NCBI GenBank assembly: GCA_030747075.1
Contig: JASLLL010000006.1
Location: 47,774 to 111,773 of the forward strand
Direction of reading: 5' to 3'
Length of the DNA: 64,000 bases
DNA from: Gemmatimonadota bacterium
GTDB taxonomy: Bacteria; ARS69
Part shown: in pieces, positions 1-9,756 of the stretch
How positions within the stretch are numbered: position 1 is the stretch's first letter
Layout: every line of letters starts with the position of its first letter
The notes under the pieces: model-generated
Database searches by the model: none
The model's input: the letters and a program-made list of their open reading frames with translations, nothing else
What the model was told of the DNA's origin: nothing
Position numbers and translations under genes: made by a program

Positions 1-2
1 CG

Positions 3-1781
3 CTGGCCGAGCATCCGCTCATCGACATCTTGGTGGATGACGGGAGTGACCGTACGGTAGGGGCGGTGCTCACGGATCTGCTCGACCAGGGAGTCGGGTC
101 GGTGGAAGTGGCCGCGCCTGCGGAGGGCGGTCCCCGGGTTCGTATCAGGGCCGCGGCGTGGGACACCGAGGACCCGGCCTACCGGCGGATTCTCCTCTGG
201 GTCGCGGAAGTCCCGCTGAAGGAACCGGTTCCCGAGGCTTCCATTGGGGAGGAGACGGCTTCCCGCGCAAAGGAAGGCACGCCCCCCCCGGGACAGGGTA
301 GGATGGGGCGGTCCTCGAAAGAGGAGGTCGCTCCCGTGCAGGACAGCTTGATTGAAGCGGACGCTCCCGCCATCCGGGTGGTTCTTCTGGGTGCCGGTGA
401 CAACGAGATTCCCGCGCTCCGGTTGCTCTACCGGGTTCGCCGCATGGCCATCGCCATGGTCTTTGACCCCGACGCGGAGGCTCCCGGGCTTTCGCTGGCG
501 CAGGATCTGGGCATTCCCGCGATCTCCGGAAACCTCTCCGTGACGCTGGAGACCCCGCCGGATGCGGTGGTGCTGGCACGCGACGGGTTGGAGGGTTCTC
601 TTGACTCGCTCGGGCTGAGCGCGGTGCCCCGTGTCCGTCGCGACGACCTGGAGGAGTTCCTCGTGGAACCGGACCCCTTCCTCGACCGCACCTGCGCCGC
701 GCCGGAGGTGCTGGTGGAGTCGCCGCCACAGGAACTGGCTGCGGAGGACCCCTTGCCTGCCGCACCCGGGGAACCCGCCGCGGAGGAACCTCCATCCGGG
801 GAGCAGCCCGCGAAAGGCCCGGCTCCCATGGACGAAGTCGAACGACTCGAGGCGGCGGCGGAGCTCTTGTCGGATCTTGCCCGGCTGGGCGGGCAGATTG
901 TCGACATGGGCATCGAGCGGATCGGGGCCTCTTCCGGGAGCCTCATGCTTTTCGACGAGGAAGGGGAAGCGCTTCGTGTGGTGGCGTCGCGAGGATTGCC
1001 GCCGACGGTCGTTCAGGAATCCCGGAGGCTTCGAGGCGAAGGGATCGCCGGAAGGGTGGCGGATCGGGGGGAGCCACTTCTTCTCACCGGGCAGGTCGCG
1101 GACGCGGCGTTCGATCTGGACCCCGACCGGCCGACCATTCCCTCTTCCGTGTGTGTCCCTGTTCGAACGGCCACCGGGATACTGGGTGTTCTCAACTTCC
1201 GCTCCTCACCTCTTGCGCCGGATTTGGACCGTGGCGAACTCGAAGAAGCTGCCGCGCTGGGCCGCCGGGCCGGGCCGCTTCTGGAACGCGCGCTGTTGCT
1301 GGAGCGCGCGGAGAGGGGAACCCGGGAGCATTCGCTGGAGGCGGACCTGGAGGCGATTGCCGCGTCGGGTGAGGGGCTGGCTCTCCGGCTGGAGCGGATG
1401 GCCGAGCGGTTTGCGTCCGGGCTCGGTACGCAGTCGTGCGCGATCTACTCGCTGGACCCTTCGGGTGACCGGCTTGTTCTGCGGGCGGCGGCCGGGATTT
1501 CGGCGGTTCCCGAGGGATCCGTGTCGGCTCCGGTCGGAACGGGGCTGGTGGGGTGGGCGGCGGCGGAGGATCACGCCATCGTGCTGGCTCCCGCCGCGAC
1601 CGGGGGAGGTCCGGCTCCGTTCAGTGCGGCCGCGCCACTTCGACATGACGGTCGGGTGGTTGGCGTGGTCTCGGTTGAAGGAACGGCCGTCGACACCTTC
1701 GCGGACGAGTCCCTTCAGCTTCTGGAGAGCGCGGGCACGATTCCCGGAAGGTGCATCGCTTCGAGCGACTCCCGTTCTTGA
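3..1781 (+). CDS. GAF-domain protein, 5' end outside the window
   Basis: The reading frame is open to the left edge, so the gene is truncated by the window; a TTG at 30 is only an internal candidate. Three parts are visible in the 590 or so residues present. The first is an N-terminal stretch that could be the end of a PAS-like domain. The second is a Rossmann-like segment at about residues 115-190 of the part translated from 30 (VVLLGAGDNEIPALRLL). After an acidic proline-rich linker come two GAF domains, at about 290-425 and 440-580. GAF domains bind small ligands or cofactors in signalling proteins. No kinase, cyclase or HTH output domain is present, so output must lie in the missing part or in a partner. 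It ends 135 bases before gap on the same strand. Confidence 0.8.
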   Translation: MAEHPLIDILVDDGSDRTVGAVLTDLLDQGVGSVEVAAPAEGGPRVRIRAAAWDTEDPAYRRILLWVAEVPLKEPVPEASIGEETASRAKEGTPPPGQGRMGRSSKEEVAPVQDSLIEADAPAIRVVLLGAGDNEIPALRLLYRVRRMAIAMVFDPDAEAPGLSLAQDLGIPAISGNLSVTLETPPDAVVLARDGLEGSLDSLGLSAVPRVRRDDLEEFLVEPDPFLDRTCAAPEVLVESPPQELAAEDPLPAAPGEPAAEEPPSGEQPAKGPAPMDEVERLEAAAELLSDLARLGGQIVDMGIERIGASSGSLMLFDEEGEALRVVASRGLPPTVVQESRRLRGEGIAGRVADRGEPLLLTGQVADAAFDLDPDRPTIPSSVCVPVRTATGILGVLNFRSSPLAPDLDRGELEEAAALGRRAGPLLERALLLERAERGTREHSLEADLEAIAASGEGLALRLERMAERFASGLGTQSCAIYSLDPSGDRLVLRAAAGISAVPEGSVSAPVGTGLVGWAAAEDHAIVLAPAATGGGPAPFSAAAPLRHDGRVVGVVSVEGTAVDTFADESLQLLESAGTIPGRCIASSDSRS

Positions 1782-1795
1782 CCCCCGCGGGGTCA
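1779..1795 (+). terminator. Short hairpin at the stop codon of the GAF gene
   Basis: A perfect 7-bp stem (TGACCCC / GGGGTCA) with a CGC loop begins on the TGA stop itself. No run of T follows, so it is a weak intrinsic terminator candidate at best. Confidence 0.3.
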
Positions 1796-1867
1796 GGAAG
1801 TAACCTCAATCGCCTTTTGAATGGGTCGCCCTCGCGCACGCGGTCGGCCCGGTCTTCACAGTTTCCG

Positions 1868-1903
1868 GGCCCTTCGGGCCGGGTCGGACGGGGCTGCGCC
1901 CCG
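1868..1903 (+). promoter_or_regulatory. Two GC-rich hairpins in the gap leader
   Basis: Two adjacent stem-loops lie just upstream of the gap ribosome binding site: GGCCC-TTC-GGGCC (1868-1880) and CGGGGC-TGC-GCCCCG (1889-1903). The second ends on the first base of the Shine-Dalgarno block GGGAGG. Folding could therefore affect translation initiation or mRNA stability of the glycolytic operon; this is inference from position only. Confidence 0.35.
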
Positions 1904-1916
1904 GGAGGAACTTCAC

Positions 1917-2927
1917 ATGCCAGTCAGGATCGGAATCAACGGGTTCGGTCGCATCGGCCGAAACTTCTATCGCGTCCTGATGTCCAACCCGGATGTCGAA
2001 ATCGTCGCCGCGAATGATCTGACGGACTCCGCGACTCTGGCGCACCTGCTCAAGTACGACTCGGTCCACGGTCGTCTCGGCAAGGATGTCAAAGTGGTGG
2101 ACGGGGGCATCGAAGTCGAGGGTCGCCTGCTGCGCGTTCTGTCGGAGCGGGATCCGGGGAAGCTCCCCTGGGGAGAGCTCGGTGTGGATGTCGTGGCGGA
2201 GAGCACGGGGCTTTTCACCGCCCGCGAGAAGGCCGCGCTGCACCTGAAGGCCGGCGCGAAGAAGGTGGTGATCTCCGCGCCGTCGAAGGACGCGGATGTG
2301 ATGGTCGTGATCGGCGTGAACGATGACATGGTGGATCCGGCTGGCCACGAAGTGGTCTCGACCGCCAGTTGCACCACCAACTGCCTGGCTCCCGTCGCGA
2401 AGGTGCTCCACGAGACCTGGGGGATTGAGCACGGCCTCATGACGACGATCCACGCGTACACCAACGACCAGCGGATCCTGGACTTTCCCCACAAGGACCT
2501 GCGTCGTGCGCGTGCCGCTGCGGTCAGCATGATTCCCACCACGACCGGCGCGGCGGCTGCGGTGTCCAAGGCGCTTCCGGAGCTGGAAGGAAAGCTGACG
2601 GGCATGGCCATTCGCGTTCCGGTACCGAACGGTTCGGTGGTGGACCTCACGGCGGTGCTTTCGCGCGAAACCACCGCAGAGGAAATCAACGAGGCCATGA
2701 AGTCCGCTGCCGAAGGAGAGCTTCGCGGGGTGCTGGAGTATTCCGACGAGCCGCTTGTCTCGGTGGACATCATTGGGAATCCGCACAGCTCCATCTTCGA
2801 TTCCATGTGCACGACGGTGATCGGGGGAACGCTGGTGAAGGTGGTGAGCTGGTACGACAACGAGTGGGGCTACTCCAATCGTCTGGCGGAAATGACGCTG
2901 CGCATGGCGAAGGGGATTTCCGGCTGA
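1917..2927 (+). CDS. gap: Glyceraldehyde-3-phosphate dehydrogenase, type I
   Basis: Cytosolic glycolytic enzyme converting glyceraldehyde 3-phosphate, NAD+ and phosphate to 1,3-bisphosphoglycerate. The 336-residue protein has the family's usual length. It starts with the NAD-binding [10 protein letters not shown] motif and carries the catalytic cysteine at about residue 152 in ASCTTNC. ATG 1917 is chosen because the family begins [11 protein letters not shown] and a GGGAGGAA ribosome site lies 6 bases upstream; the frame is open for 32 further codons upstream but those do not match the family. It is followed after one base by pgk, so gap, pgk, tpiA and secG probably form one transcript. Confidence 0.97.
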   Translation: MPVRIGINGFGRIGRNFYRVLMSNPDVEIVAANDLTDSATLAHLLKYDSVHGRLGKDVKVVDGGIEVEGRLLRVLSERDPGKLPWGELGVDVVAESTGLFTAREKAALHLKAGAKKVVISAPSKDADVMVVIGVNDDMVDPAGHEVVSTASCTTNCLAPVAKVLHETWGIEHGLMTTIHAYTNDQRILDFPHKDLRRARAAAVSMIPTTTGAAAAVSKALPELEGKLTGMAIRVPVPNGSVVDLTAVLSRETTAEEINEAMKSAAEGELRGVLEYSDEPLVSVDIIGNPHSSIFDSMCTTVIGGTLVKVVSWYDNEWGYSNRLAEMTLRMAKGISG

Positions 2928-2928
2928 C

Positions 2929-4143
2929 ATGGTGTCCTCCTCTGCTCGTCGGCTGTCCGTCCGGGATCTGAACGCTTCCGGGAAGCGGGTGCTCGTCCGA
3001 TGCGACCTGAATGTGCCGCTCGCGCACGGAGCGGTGGCGGACGGGACGAGGATTCGGGCCAGCCTGCCCACCATCCGCCACCTGACAGAGGCCGGGGCGC
3101 GGGTCATCCTGATGTCGCATCTGGGTCGCCCGAAAGGCCGTGTCGTGCCGGACCTGAGCCTTGCGCCGGTGGCCGGGGAGTTGTCGCGGGAACTGGGGAT
3201 GCCGGTCGCGATGGCGCCGGATTGCGTCGGGCCGGAGGTGATGCGGCTGGCCGCCGAACTGGGCGACGGGGAGGTGCTCCTGCTGGAGAACCTGCGATTC
3301 CACGCAGAGGAGACCGCCAACGAGGAGTCCTTTGCGAAGGGTCTCGCCGCGCTGGCGGATCTGTTCGTGAGTGATGCGTTTGGGACCGCGCATCGCGCAC
3401 ACGCTTCCACGGCAGGCGCGGCCGCGCACTTTGAACAGGCGGCGGCGGGGTTTCTGCTGGAGAAGGAGCTGGCGTTTCTGGGAGGCGCCGTGACGGACCC
3501 GGAGCGGCCGTGCGTGGCCATTCTCGGGGGCGCGAAGATCAGCGGGAAGATGGATGTGCTGGAGAACCTGCTGGATCGGATGGACTCCATTCTCATTGGC
3601 GGGGCGATGGCCGGGACCTTCTTCCGGGCGCTCGGGCTGGAGACGGGGAACAGCCTCGTGGAGGAGGACCGGATCGGGCTGGCGAAGGGGCTTCTCGCAC
3701 GGGCCTCGGAGAACGGCCGGGACCTTCGGCTTCCTGTGGACGGCGTGGTGGCTTCGGCGTTTGATGCCGATGCGGATGCGTCGGTCGTCCCCGTGGGCGA
3801 GATCCCCGTGGATCGCTGGATGCTGGATGTCGGCCCGGAAACCGTGGCGGAGTACCGCAAGGTGATTCTCGGCGCGCGAACCGTCCTCTGGAACGGGCCC
3901 ATGGGTGTTTTTGAGATGGATCGGTTTGCAGAGGGAACGCTGGGCATTGCGCGTGCCATGGCCGAGGCGACGGACCTCGGAGCGACCACGATCATCGGCG
4001 GGGGAGACTCCGCCGCCGCCATTGCGAAGGCCGCGTGCGCGGATCGAGTGAGCCATGTATCGACGGGAGGCGGTGCGTCCCTTGAGTTCCTGGAGGGGAA
4101 ACTCCTTCCCGGCGTGGCGGCCCTGACGGAGGTGAACTCTTGA
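2929..4143 (+). CDS. pgk: Phosphoglycerate kinase
   Basis: Transfers the acyl phosphate of 1,3-bisphosphoglycerate to ADP, the first ATP-yielding step of glycolysis; it acts in the cytosol. The 404-residue protein has the N-terminal signature [14 protein letters not shown] (about residues 17-30), the substrate arginine region around [10 protein letters not shown], and the C-terminal nucleotide-binding block [12 protein letters not shown] followed by [15 protein letters not shown]. The ATG follows the gap stop by one base. The stop overlaps the tpiA start by four bases (TTGA), which implies translational coupling. Confidence 0.97.
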   Translation: MVSSSARRLSVRDLNASGKRVLVRCDLNVPLAHGAVADGTRIRASLPTIRHLTEAGARVILMSHLGRPKGRVVPDLSLAPVAGELSRELGMPVAMAPDCVGPEVMRLAAELGDGEVLLLENLRFHAEETANEESFAKGLAALADLFVSDAFGTAHRAHASTAGAAAHFEQAAAGFLLEKELAFLGGAVTDPERPCVAILGGAKISGKMDVLENLLDRMDSILIGGAMAGTFFRALGLETGNSLVEEDRIGLAKGLLARASENGRDLRLPVDGVVASAFDADADASVVPVGEIPVDRWMLDVGPETVAEYRKVILGARTVLWNGPMGVFEMDRFAEGTLGIARAMAEATDLGATTIIGGGDSAAAIAKAACADRVSHVSTGGGASLEFLEGKLLPGVAALTEVNS

Positions 4144-4904
4144 GAACGCCATTCGTATGCGGGAACTGGAAGATGCACAAGACGACGGGAGAGGCCCGGG
4201 CGCTCGCGCGGGAGATCGTGAACTCGCTTCGCGGCGGGGCCGGGGGCGTGGATGTGGTGGTATGCCCGCCGTTCACGGCACTGGCGGCGGTGGGGGAGGT
4301 GCTGGGAGGGTCCGGGGTGCGTATGGGCGCCCAGAACGCCCATTCCGCCCCGTCCGGGGCGTACACTGGAGAGGTCTCCGCGCCGATGCTGGTTGACCTC
4401 GGCTGCGATTTCGTGATACTCGGCCACTCGGAGCGTCGCCAGCTCTTCGGAGAGACCGATTCGGGTGTCCGGGAAAAGCTGGAGTCGGCTCGTGGAGCGG
4501 GCCTCGTCCCCATCGTTTGCGTGGGAGAGACCCTGGAGGAACGCGAATCAGGCCGCACCGCAGAGGTGGTGCTGGGCCAGGTGCGCGGGGCGCTGGAAGG
4601 TCTGCCGGCCCCGGAGGTCGGGAGGTTGATCCTCGCTTACGAGCCGGTCTGGGCCATCGGTACAGGGAAGACGGCCACGCCGGAAGAGGCTCAGGAGGTG
4701 CATGCGCGGATTCGCGCAGAGGTTGAAACATTGTTCGGCGAAGAGCCCGCGGGCTCCGTTCGCATCCTCTACGGAGGGAGCATGAAGCCGGACAACGCCG
4801 CGGACCTTCTGTCCCGGCAGGACATTGACGGAGGCCTGATCGGGGGGGCGGCCCTCCGGGCCAGCGACTTCACTACCATCGTGGGTGCGGCATGTACGGA
4901 GTGA
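4140..4904 (+). CDS. tpiA: Triosephosphate isomerase
   Basis: Interconverts dihydroxyacetone phosphate and glyceraldehyde 3-phosphate. The 254-residue protein shows the N-terminal GNWKMHK with the catalytic lysine, the histidine in LGHSERR, the catalytic glutamate in [12 protein letters not shown] and the phosphate-binding YGGS. The start is a TTG inside the TTGA overlap with the pgk stop. It is preferred because family proteins begin MRxPFxxGNWKMHK and no ATG precedes that motif. The 3' end overlaps the secG start by 13 bases. This completes a gap-pgk-tpiA glycolytic unit. Confidence 0.96.
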   Translation: MRTPFVCGNWKMHKTTGEARALAREIVNSLRGGAGGVDVVVCPPFTALAAVGEVLGGSGVRMGAQNAHSAPSGAYTGEVSAPMLVDLGCDFVILGHSERRQLFGETDSGVREKLESARGAGLVPIVCVGETLEERESGRTAEVVLGQVRGALEGLPAPEVGRLILAYEPVWAIGTGKTATPEEAQEVHARIRAEVETLFGEEPAGSVRILYGGSMKPDNAADLLSRQDIDGGLIGGAALRASDFTTIVGAACTE

Positions 4905-5323
4905 TTCTCGGAGTTCATGTGATTGTCTGTCTCGGCCTGATTCTCGCCGTGCTTCTCCAGTCCTCCAAGGGCACGGGGCTCGCGGGGGGGAGCGCATTCG
5001 GCGGTGGCGCGGAGGCCACGGTGTTTGGTGGACGAGGCGCGGCCACATTCCTGTCGAAGGCCACGACCATCCTGGGGGCCTCGTTTATGGTGACCTCCCT
5101 GGTGCTGACGCTGATCGGTATCGGGGGAGGAGACGGGCCGGAGAGCATCGTCGCCCGGGAGGCGGCTCAGAACGCTCCGGTAGCGGCACCCGCCACGGGC
5201 GCGCCTCTGGGAGGCGATGGCACAGGAACCCCGGTGGCACCCTCGTTTCCGGCGCCGGGTGCGGGGAGCGGCGCGGGAGAACCCGCCTCCACCGACGGGG
5301 GAGAGAGTGCGGGCGGAGAGTAG
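4892..5323 (+). CDS. secG: Preprotein translocase subunit SecG
   Basis: Small inner-membrane subunit of the SecYEG translocon. Two membrane segments are visible, at about residues 4-22 and 53-72, separated by the conserved glycine-rich stretch (about 23-45: SSKGTGLAGGSAFGGGAE) typical of SecG. The protein is 143 residues. The extra length is an Ala/Pro/Gly-rich tail after residue 75 that looks unstructured, whereas many SecG proteins end soon after the second helix. Its ATG lies inside tpiA (13-base overlap), and a secG next to tpiA is a common bacterial arrangement. It is followed by a tRNA gene. Confidence 0.9.
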   Translation: MYGVILGVHVIVCLGLILAVLLQSSKGTGLAGGSAFGGGAEATVFGGRGAATFLSKATTILGASFMVTSLVLTLIGIGGGDGPESIVAREAAQNAPVAAPATGAPLGGDGTGTPVAPSFPAPGAGSGAGEPASTDGGESAGGE

Positions 5324-5337
5324 AGTCTGATCCGAGT

Positions 5338-5422
5338 GCCCGGGTGGTGAAACTGGTAAACACGCACGGTTGAGGGCCGTGTGGGGCAACCCTTGCGGGT
5401 TCGAGTCCCGCCCCGGGCACCA
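5338..5422 (+). tRNA. tRNA-Leu (anticodon GAG)
   Basis: The 85-nt gene folds as a class II tRNA. The acceptor stem is GCCCGGG/CCCGGGC with discriminator A and an encoded CCA. The anticodon stem is CACGG/CCGTG around the loop TTGAGGG (anticodon GAG at 5372-5374, reading CUC and CUU). A long variable arm typical of leucine tRNAs and the T arm GCGGG-TTCGAGT-CCCGC follow. It lies 14 bases after secG and just before a strong terminator, so it may be processed from the glycolytic transcript. Confidence 0.96.
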
Positions 5423-5429
5423 TGAGAAG

Positions 5430-5463
5430 AGGGCGGTCAGGGGAAACCCGGCCGCCCTTTCTT
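5430..5463 (+). terminator. Intrinsic terminator after tRNA-Leu
   Basis: The stem AGGGCGG/CCGCCCT around a purine-rich loop is followed directly by TTTCTT. It closes the gap-pgk-tpiA-secG-tRNA unit and faces the convergent aminotransferase gene. Confidence 0.75.
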
Positions 5464-5493
5464 CGTTCTGTCTGTGCGGAAGCACCCGGTGGG

Positions 5494-6816
5494 CTACTCC
5501 ACCCTGGTCAGCACATCTCTCAGACGCACCATGCCCGCATCGATCTCCGAAGGGCTGACCGCGCCGACGGAAATCCTCATCCAGCCGGTGTCTCCCTCCA
5601 TCCCGAAAGCCTGGAAGGGAAGAACACCCAGCCCGGCCTCCTCCAGCAGAAGTCGGCGGATGTCTTCGTTGGTCCGGATGTCGCGGCCCGCCACCCGCTT
5701 TCCGACCAAGTCGAATCGCACGGAGAGGTAGATGGCTCCCTGCGGCGGGATGTGCTCCACGGGACATCCGGCGGTGGCCATGTCGCCCAGCGCCAGGTGG
5801 ATGCGATCCAGACGGTCGTGCAGTTGACCGATGAAGGAGACCCGGTGCGCGGAGAGCGCGGTGCGGTCTTTCAGGAAGCGAGCCGTGGCCACTTGTTCCG
5901 CGCGCGGCGCCCAGGCCCCGTAGTGCCCGGCCATTTCCCGCATCTTCGCAATGAGATGCGGCGGTCCGGCAGCCCACCCCACGCGCAGCCCGGTGCCGCT
6001 CATGGCCTTGCTCACCGCGTCCACCAGGACCGTGTAGGGCGCCATCTCCGGGACCAGCCCCACGGGTGTGTGGTGTCTGGAGTCTCCATAGGTCAGCGTG
6101 CGGTATACCTGATCGTAGACCACATAAAGCGGACGCTGCCCGATGGCCTCCCGCCGGGAGTTCTCCCGTACGATGGCCTCGGAGATCCCGCCGAGCGCGC
6201 TTTCCGAAATGCAGGTGCCCGTCGGGTTCAGCGGCGAGTTCAGACACAGGAGGCGTGCGCGCTGAATCCACGGTTCGATGGCTTCCGCGTCCAGATGGAA
6301 GTTCCGGTCTGGAGAGACGGGAAGCGCCGTGGCGTTTGCGCCGGAGAGATAGGCGTAGTGGTGGTTGTTCCACGAGGGAACGGGATACAGCACGCAGTCC
6401 TCCGGGTCCACCACCGCCATGTAGGTGGAATAGATGAGGGGGCGCGCGCCTCCGGCCACGAGCACGCTCTCCATGGGGTACTCCAGTCCCAGATCGTCCC
6501 GGTTGAGCACACGGATCTGCTCCCGGAGTTCCGGAACGCCGTCGACGGGTGGGTAGTTGGTTTCCCCGTCGTGCAGTGCCTCTACGATGTAGTCCACCAG
6601 AGCTTCAGGAACCGGGAACTGATCCGGCCGGAAATCCCCGACCGTGAGGTTGAGCACCTGCTCTCCACGCCCCTGCATCGCGCGGATTTCGGCGGCGATC
6701 CGAAGGATGGTGGAGCCCTCTACGCGGTCCGCATACCGGGACAGGCCGGGTTGCGCGGCGTCGTCACCGGGAAGGAAGTGCGTGAGATTCCTGTCCGGGG
6801 TTTTCGAGGCGGTCAT
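5494..6816 (-). CDS. Class I/II PLP-dependent aminotransferase
   Basis: A 440-residue fold-type I aminotransferase of the aspartate-aminotransferase family, transferring amino groups between an amino acid and a 2-oxoacid with pyridoxal phosphate. The cofactor lysine lies in [14 protein letters not shown]. The substrate/PLP asparagine block is [10 protein letters not shown] and the PLP-tyrosine region is [10 protein letters not shown]. The ATG at 6816 is chosen because it overlaps the upstream gene's stop (ATGA) and starts just before the conserved sequence; the longer frame reads into that gene. Substrate cannot be told from sequence. It is coupled to the acetyltransferase gene upstream, so the two may act on one metabolite. 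Confidence 0.9.
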   Translation of the reverse strand: MTASKTPDRNLTHFLPGDDAAQPGLSRYADRVEGSTILRIAAEIRAMQGRGEQVLNLTVGDFRPDQFPVPEALVDYIVEALHDGETNYPPVDGVPELREQIRVLNRDDLGLEYPMESVLVAGGARPLIYSTYMAVVDPEDCVLYPVPSWNNHHYAYLSGANATALPVSPDRNFHLDAEAIEPWIQRARLLCLNSPLNPTGTCISESALGGISEAIVRENSRREAIGQRPLYVVYDQVYRTLTYGDSRHHTPVGLVPEMAPYTVLVDAVSKAMSGTGLRVGWAAGPPHLIAKMREMAGHYGAWAPRAEQVATARFLKDRTALSAHRVSFIGQLHDRLDRIHLALGDMATAGCPVEHIPPQGAIYLSVRFDLVGKRVAGRDIRTNEDIRRLLLEEAGLGVLPFQAFGMEGDTGWMRISVGAVSPSEIDAGMVRLRDVLTRVE

Positions 6817-7430
6817 GCGGACTCTCCATCCGGAGGACTTCCCTCCTGCTCGAGCGTGACGATCCCCTCCGCGAGTCGGTAGATGTCTCCGGTGCGAGGG
6901 CATTCCGCGCGTCCCTGATCATCGAAGGAGATGCTCTCTCCGTACCGTCCGACCCAGCCGTGATGCCGGGCGGGGCTTCCGTACACCAGCGCGAAGTCCG
7001 GGACATCCTTCGTTACGACGGCGCCGGCGCCGATCATGGCGTGCAGGCCGATCGTGATGCCGCAGACGATGGTGGCGTTGGCGCCGATGGTGGCTCCCGT
7101 TCGGATCAGCGTGGATCGGAACTCCGTTTCCGGGTCTTTCTTGAATGCGGATCTCGGGAGGAAGTCGTTTGTGAAGCACGCGTTGGGTCCGAGGAAGACA
7201 TAGTCTTCGCAGGTGACCTTGTCCCACACCGCGACTCCGTTTTTCACCGTACAGAAGTCTCCGAGGACGCCACCTCCCTCGACGAAGCTGCACTCTCCGA
7301 TGTTGCACTCCCGGCCGACGACGGCTCCCGGGAGAACATGGGCGAAGGCCCAGATGCGGGTGCCTTCTCCCACGGTGTCTGAATCGCAGAGACCGCGCGC
7401 GTGAACGAACACTCCGGCAGGACTTGCCAC
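6813..7430 (-). CDS. Hexapeptide-repeat (left-handed beta-helix) acyltransferase
   Basis: Predicted cytosolic O- or N-acetyltransferase. The protein is mostly hexapeptide turns, e.g. [32 protein letters not shown] and [14 protein letters not shown], and it has a [16 protein letters not shown] loop. The closest familiar family is the WlbB/WbpD-type UDP-3-amino-sugar N-acetyltransferases, recognised from overall pattern. GTG 7430 is chosen because an AGGAGG block sits 5 bases upstream, giving 205 residues; an ATG at 7463 and a TTG at 7490 are in frame but lack good ribosome sites. It is the first gene of a two-gene unit with the aminotransferase. Confidence 0.85.
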   Translation of the reverse strand: MASPAGVFVHARGLCDSDTVGEGTRIWAFAHVLPGAVVGRECNIGECSFVEGGGVLGDFCTVKNGVAVWDKVTCEDYVFLGPNACFTNDFLPRSAFKKDPETEFRSTLIRTGATIGANATIVCGITIGLHAMIGAGAVVTKDVPDFALVYGSPARHHGWVGRYGESISFDDQGRAECPRTGDIYRLAEGIVTLEQEGSPPDGESA

Positions 7431-7556
7431 GACTCCCTCCTCGCTGATTCCAGGACCGCCCATGGTACGCGTGAGGGCAGGGGAAGGCAACGGGTGTCGC
7501 CTCGGTGGGATGTGCTTCCGCTTTCCCCGGCCCGGTCTGTCTGATATCTTGCGCTC

Positions 7557-7575
7557 CGCCCGGGAATGCCGGGCG
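7557..7575 (+). promoter_or_regulatory. Hairpin in the rocD leader
   Basis: A perfect 7-bp stem (CGCCCGG/CCGGGCG, loop GAATG) lies 35 bases upstream of the rocD ATG and just after a TATCTT -10-like box (7545-7550). It could be a leader structure. No partner sequence for attenuation was identified. Confidence 0.3.
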
Positions 7576-7610
7576 AATGCGCGCGGGCTTTGTTCGTAGG
7601 AGGGTCACTC

Positions 7611-8828
7611 ATGACCACCGGATCCACTGACCGATTCATTGATCTTGCAGACCAGTTCTCCGCCACCAACTACCACCCTCTTCCGATCGTGATTGAACGC
7701 GCGGAGGGCGTCTGGGTCTGGGACCCGGAAGGCCGTCGGTATCTGGACATGCTTGCGGCGTATTCGGCGGTGAATCAGGGACACTGTCATCCGCGGATTC
7801 TCGAGGTGCTCCGGTCTCAGGCGGAGCGTGTCACGCTGACTTCGCGTGCCTTCCACAACGACCAGTTTGGTCCGCTTTGTCAGGAACTCTGCGAGGTGGC
7901 CGGGTTCGAGAAGGTGCTGCTCATGAACACCGGCGCCGAAGCGGTGGAGACCGCCGTCAAGATGGCGCGGAAGTGGGCGTACGAGGTCAAGGGTGTGGAG
8001 CGTGATCAGGCGGAGATCATCGTGGCCGAGGGGAACTTCCACGGGAGGACGACTACCGTGATCAGTTTCTCCACGGATGAGCAGTACCGCGAGGGCTTCG
8101 GGCCATTGACGCCCGGCTTCCCGGTGGTTCCGTTCGGAGATGCGGACGCACTGGAGGCGGCGATCACTCCGCGGACGGCGGCGTTCCTTGTGGAGCCCAT
8201 TCAGGGCGAGGCGGGGATCATCATTCCGCCGGACGGATACCTGAAGCGTGTGCGGGAGCTTTGCACGCAACACAGGGTGCTTCTGATTGCCGACGAGATC
8301 CAGAGCGGACTGGGACGGACCGGGAAGCTGTTCGCGCACGAGCACGCCGGGATCCGGCCGGACGCGTTGATTGTCGGGAAGGCGCTCTCCGGCGGCTTCT
8401 ACCCGGTGAGCGCGGTGCTGGCGGACAGCGAAGCCATGGGGGTCTTCCGGCCGGGGGATCACGGATCGACTTTCGGCGGGAATCCGCTTGGCTGCGCGGT
8501 TGCCCGGGAGGCGCTGGCCGTGCTTCGCGAAGAGAACCTCGTGGAAAACTCGCGGGAGATGGGCGCGTACCTCATGGAGCGGCTGGCCGAGGTCCCGTCG
8601 GAGGTGGTGGAAGAGATCCGCGGAGTGGGGCTTTGGATCGCGATCGAGGTGAAGGAGACGGCCGGAAGCGCGCGTCCCTACTGCGAGGCGCTGAAAGAGC
8701 GCGGTATTCTCGCGAAGGAGACGCATGAGCAGGTGGTGAGGATCGCGCCGCCGCTTTGCATTACGCCGGAGGAGATCGACTGGGCGGTCCCGCTGATCGT
8801 GGAGGTACTGTCCGGGAAGAGGGGCTGA
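7611..8828 (+). CDS. rocD: Ornithine aminotransferase (ornithine--oxo-acid transaminase)
   Basis: PLP enzyme that moves the delta-amino group of ornithine to 2-oxoglutarate, giving glutamate-5-semialdehyde/P5C. The 405-residue class III aminotransferase shows [17 protein letters not shown], the PLP aspartate block [16 protein letters not shown], the lysine in [14 protein letters not shown] and the [15 protein letters not shown] motif, all typical of ornithine aminotransferase. ATG 7611 has a TAGGAGGG ribosome site 6 bases upstream; the upstream open frame lacks family similarity. Its product feeds the P5C dehydrogenase at 31738. The 3' end overlaps the convergent EamA gene by 68 bases. Confidence 0.92.
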   Translation: MTTGSTDRFIDLADQFSATNYHPLPIVIERAEGVWVWDPEGRRYLDMLAAYSAVNQGHCHPRILEVLRSQAERVTLTSRAFHNDQFGPLCQELCEVAGFEKVLLMNTGAEAVETAVKMARKWAYEVKGVERDQAEIIVAEGNFHGRTTTVISFSTDEQYREGFGPLTPGFPVVPFGDADALEAAITPRTAAFLVEPIQGEAGIIIPPDGYLKRVRELCTQHRVLLIADEIQSGLGRTGKLFAHEHAGIRPDALIVGKALSGGFYPVSAVLADSEAMGVFRPGDHGSTFGGNPLGCAVAREALAVLREENLVENSREMGAYLMERLAEVPSEVVEEIRGVGLWIAIEVKETAGSARPYCEALKERGILAKETHEQVVRIAPPLCITPEEIDWAVPLIVEVLSGKRG

Positions 8829-9660
8829 GAGCGCCCGCTTCGGAGAGCACCATGCCGCCGAGAATGATGATTCCGCCGAGCCACGCGGTGGGCGTCAGCG
8901 TCTCGCCGAGGAGCACCCACGAGAACCCCGCCGCGAAGAGCGGCTCCGTGGCGTAGACCAGTGCGGCGCGGGTCGGCTCCACCTTCGGCTGGTAGCGGAG
9001 TTGGAGCCAGACCACGCAGGCGGTGGCGAGAATCGCGGTGGTTGCCAGCCCCGTCAGCAGCACGGGGACGGGTTCCATGCGGGGAGTCTCGACAAGCGGG
9101 GACAAGAGGAGCGCGAGAGCCGCGGTGACCCCCAACTGCGAGACGAGAAGCCCGGCGCGGTCGTAGTCGCGGCCGTACTTCCCCAGAAGCGCGACATGAA
9201 GCCCGAAGAAGAACGCGCAGGCGATCGTCCAGGAGTCTCCCCGGTTCCATGAACCAGCCTCCGGGGCGGTGAGAATCCAGAGCCCGGGTACGGCAAGTGC
9301 CAGTCCCGCCATGGAGAGGGGGCGGGGTTTCCGGCCGGTGAGGAGCATTGACCAGACTGGAACCAGTGCGACGGAAAGTCCGGTGATGAATGCCGACCGG
9401 GCCGGCGTGGTGACGGCCAGCCCCAGCGTCTGGGTGCAGTAGCCTCCGGCGAGGACCACGCCCAGCCCGATGCCGCGAACAAGCGCCGCCCGGACTTCGG
9501 GGCCCCGGTGACGCAGGAGTGGCAGCGTGGCCAGCGTGGCCAGCGCAAACCGCATTCCCACGAACAGCAGTGGCGACGCATGGTCCAGAGAGGCCTTGAC
9601 CGCCACGAAGGTGGCGCCCCAGAGGAAGGAAACGAGGAGGAGTGCTGCGGTCGGGGGCAT
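8761..9660 (-). CDS. EamA/DMT-family membrane transporter
   Basis: Inner-membrane exporter-type protein of the drug/metabolite transporter superfamily. About ten hydrophobic segments fall into two EamA repeats: the first begins [19 protein letters not shown], and the second, around residues 155-280, contains [16 protein letters not shown] and [20 protein letters not shown]. The substrate is unknown; members export amino acids, sugars or other metabolites. The second ATG (9660) is preferred because AAGGA lies 9 bases upstream, giving 299 residues; ATG 9669 is the alternative. The stop lies inside the rocD 3' end on the other strand. Confidence 0.85.
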   Translation of the reverse strand: MPPTAALLLVSFLWGATFVAVKASLDHASPLLFVGMRFALATLATLPLLRHRGPEVRAALVRGIGLGVVLAGGYCTQTLGLAVTTPARSAFITGLSVALVPVWSMLLTGRKPRPLSMAGLALAVPGLWILTAPEAGSWNRGDSWTIACAFFFGLHVALLGKYGRDYDRAGLLVSQLGVTAALALLLSPLVETPRMEPVPVLLTGLATTAILATACVVWLQLRYQPKVEPTRAALVYATEPLFAAGFSWVLLGETLTPTAWLGGIIILGGMVLSEAGALSPSSRTVPPRSAGPPSRSPPA

Positions 9661-9695
9661 CAGGCGCATTCCTTGAGGATTTCAGGCTCCGATCG

Positions 9696-9704
9696 TGCTA
9701 TTAT
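9696..9704 (+). promoter_or_regulatory. Extended -10 promoter for the LVIVD protein
   Basis: TG-C-TATTAT is a good extended -10 element 53 bases upstream of the ATG at 9757. A TTGAGG at 9673-9678 is 20 bases away, longer than ideal for a -35 box. Confidence 0.45.
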
Positions 9705-9756
9705 GGACATCCTTGTACGCAATCCCGGAAATCGCAGCCATCCTGAGGAACCCAGT

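Noticed and set aside
1806..4427. An 873-codon open frame on the minus strand opposite gap, pgk and tpiA
   Set aside because: It is antisense to three unmistakable glycolytic genes, its sequence is compositionally biased (Arg/Ser/Pro) and it matches no family; long antisense frames are common at this G+C content.
5494..7430. Considered a sugar-nucleotide aminotransferase/acetyltransferase pair for surface polysaccharide
   Set aside because: The acetyltransferase would fit, but the aminotransferase has the aspartate-type [14 protein letters not shown] site rather than the DegT/ArnB pattern, so the pathway call is not supported.
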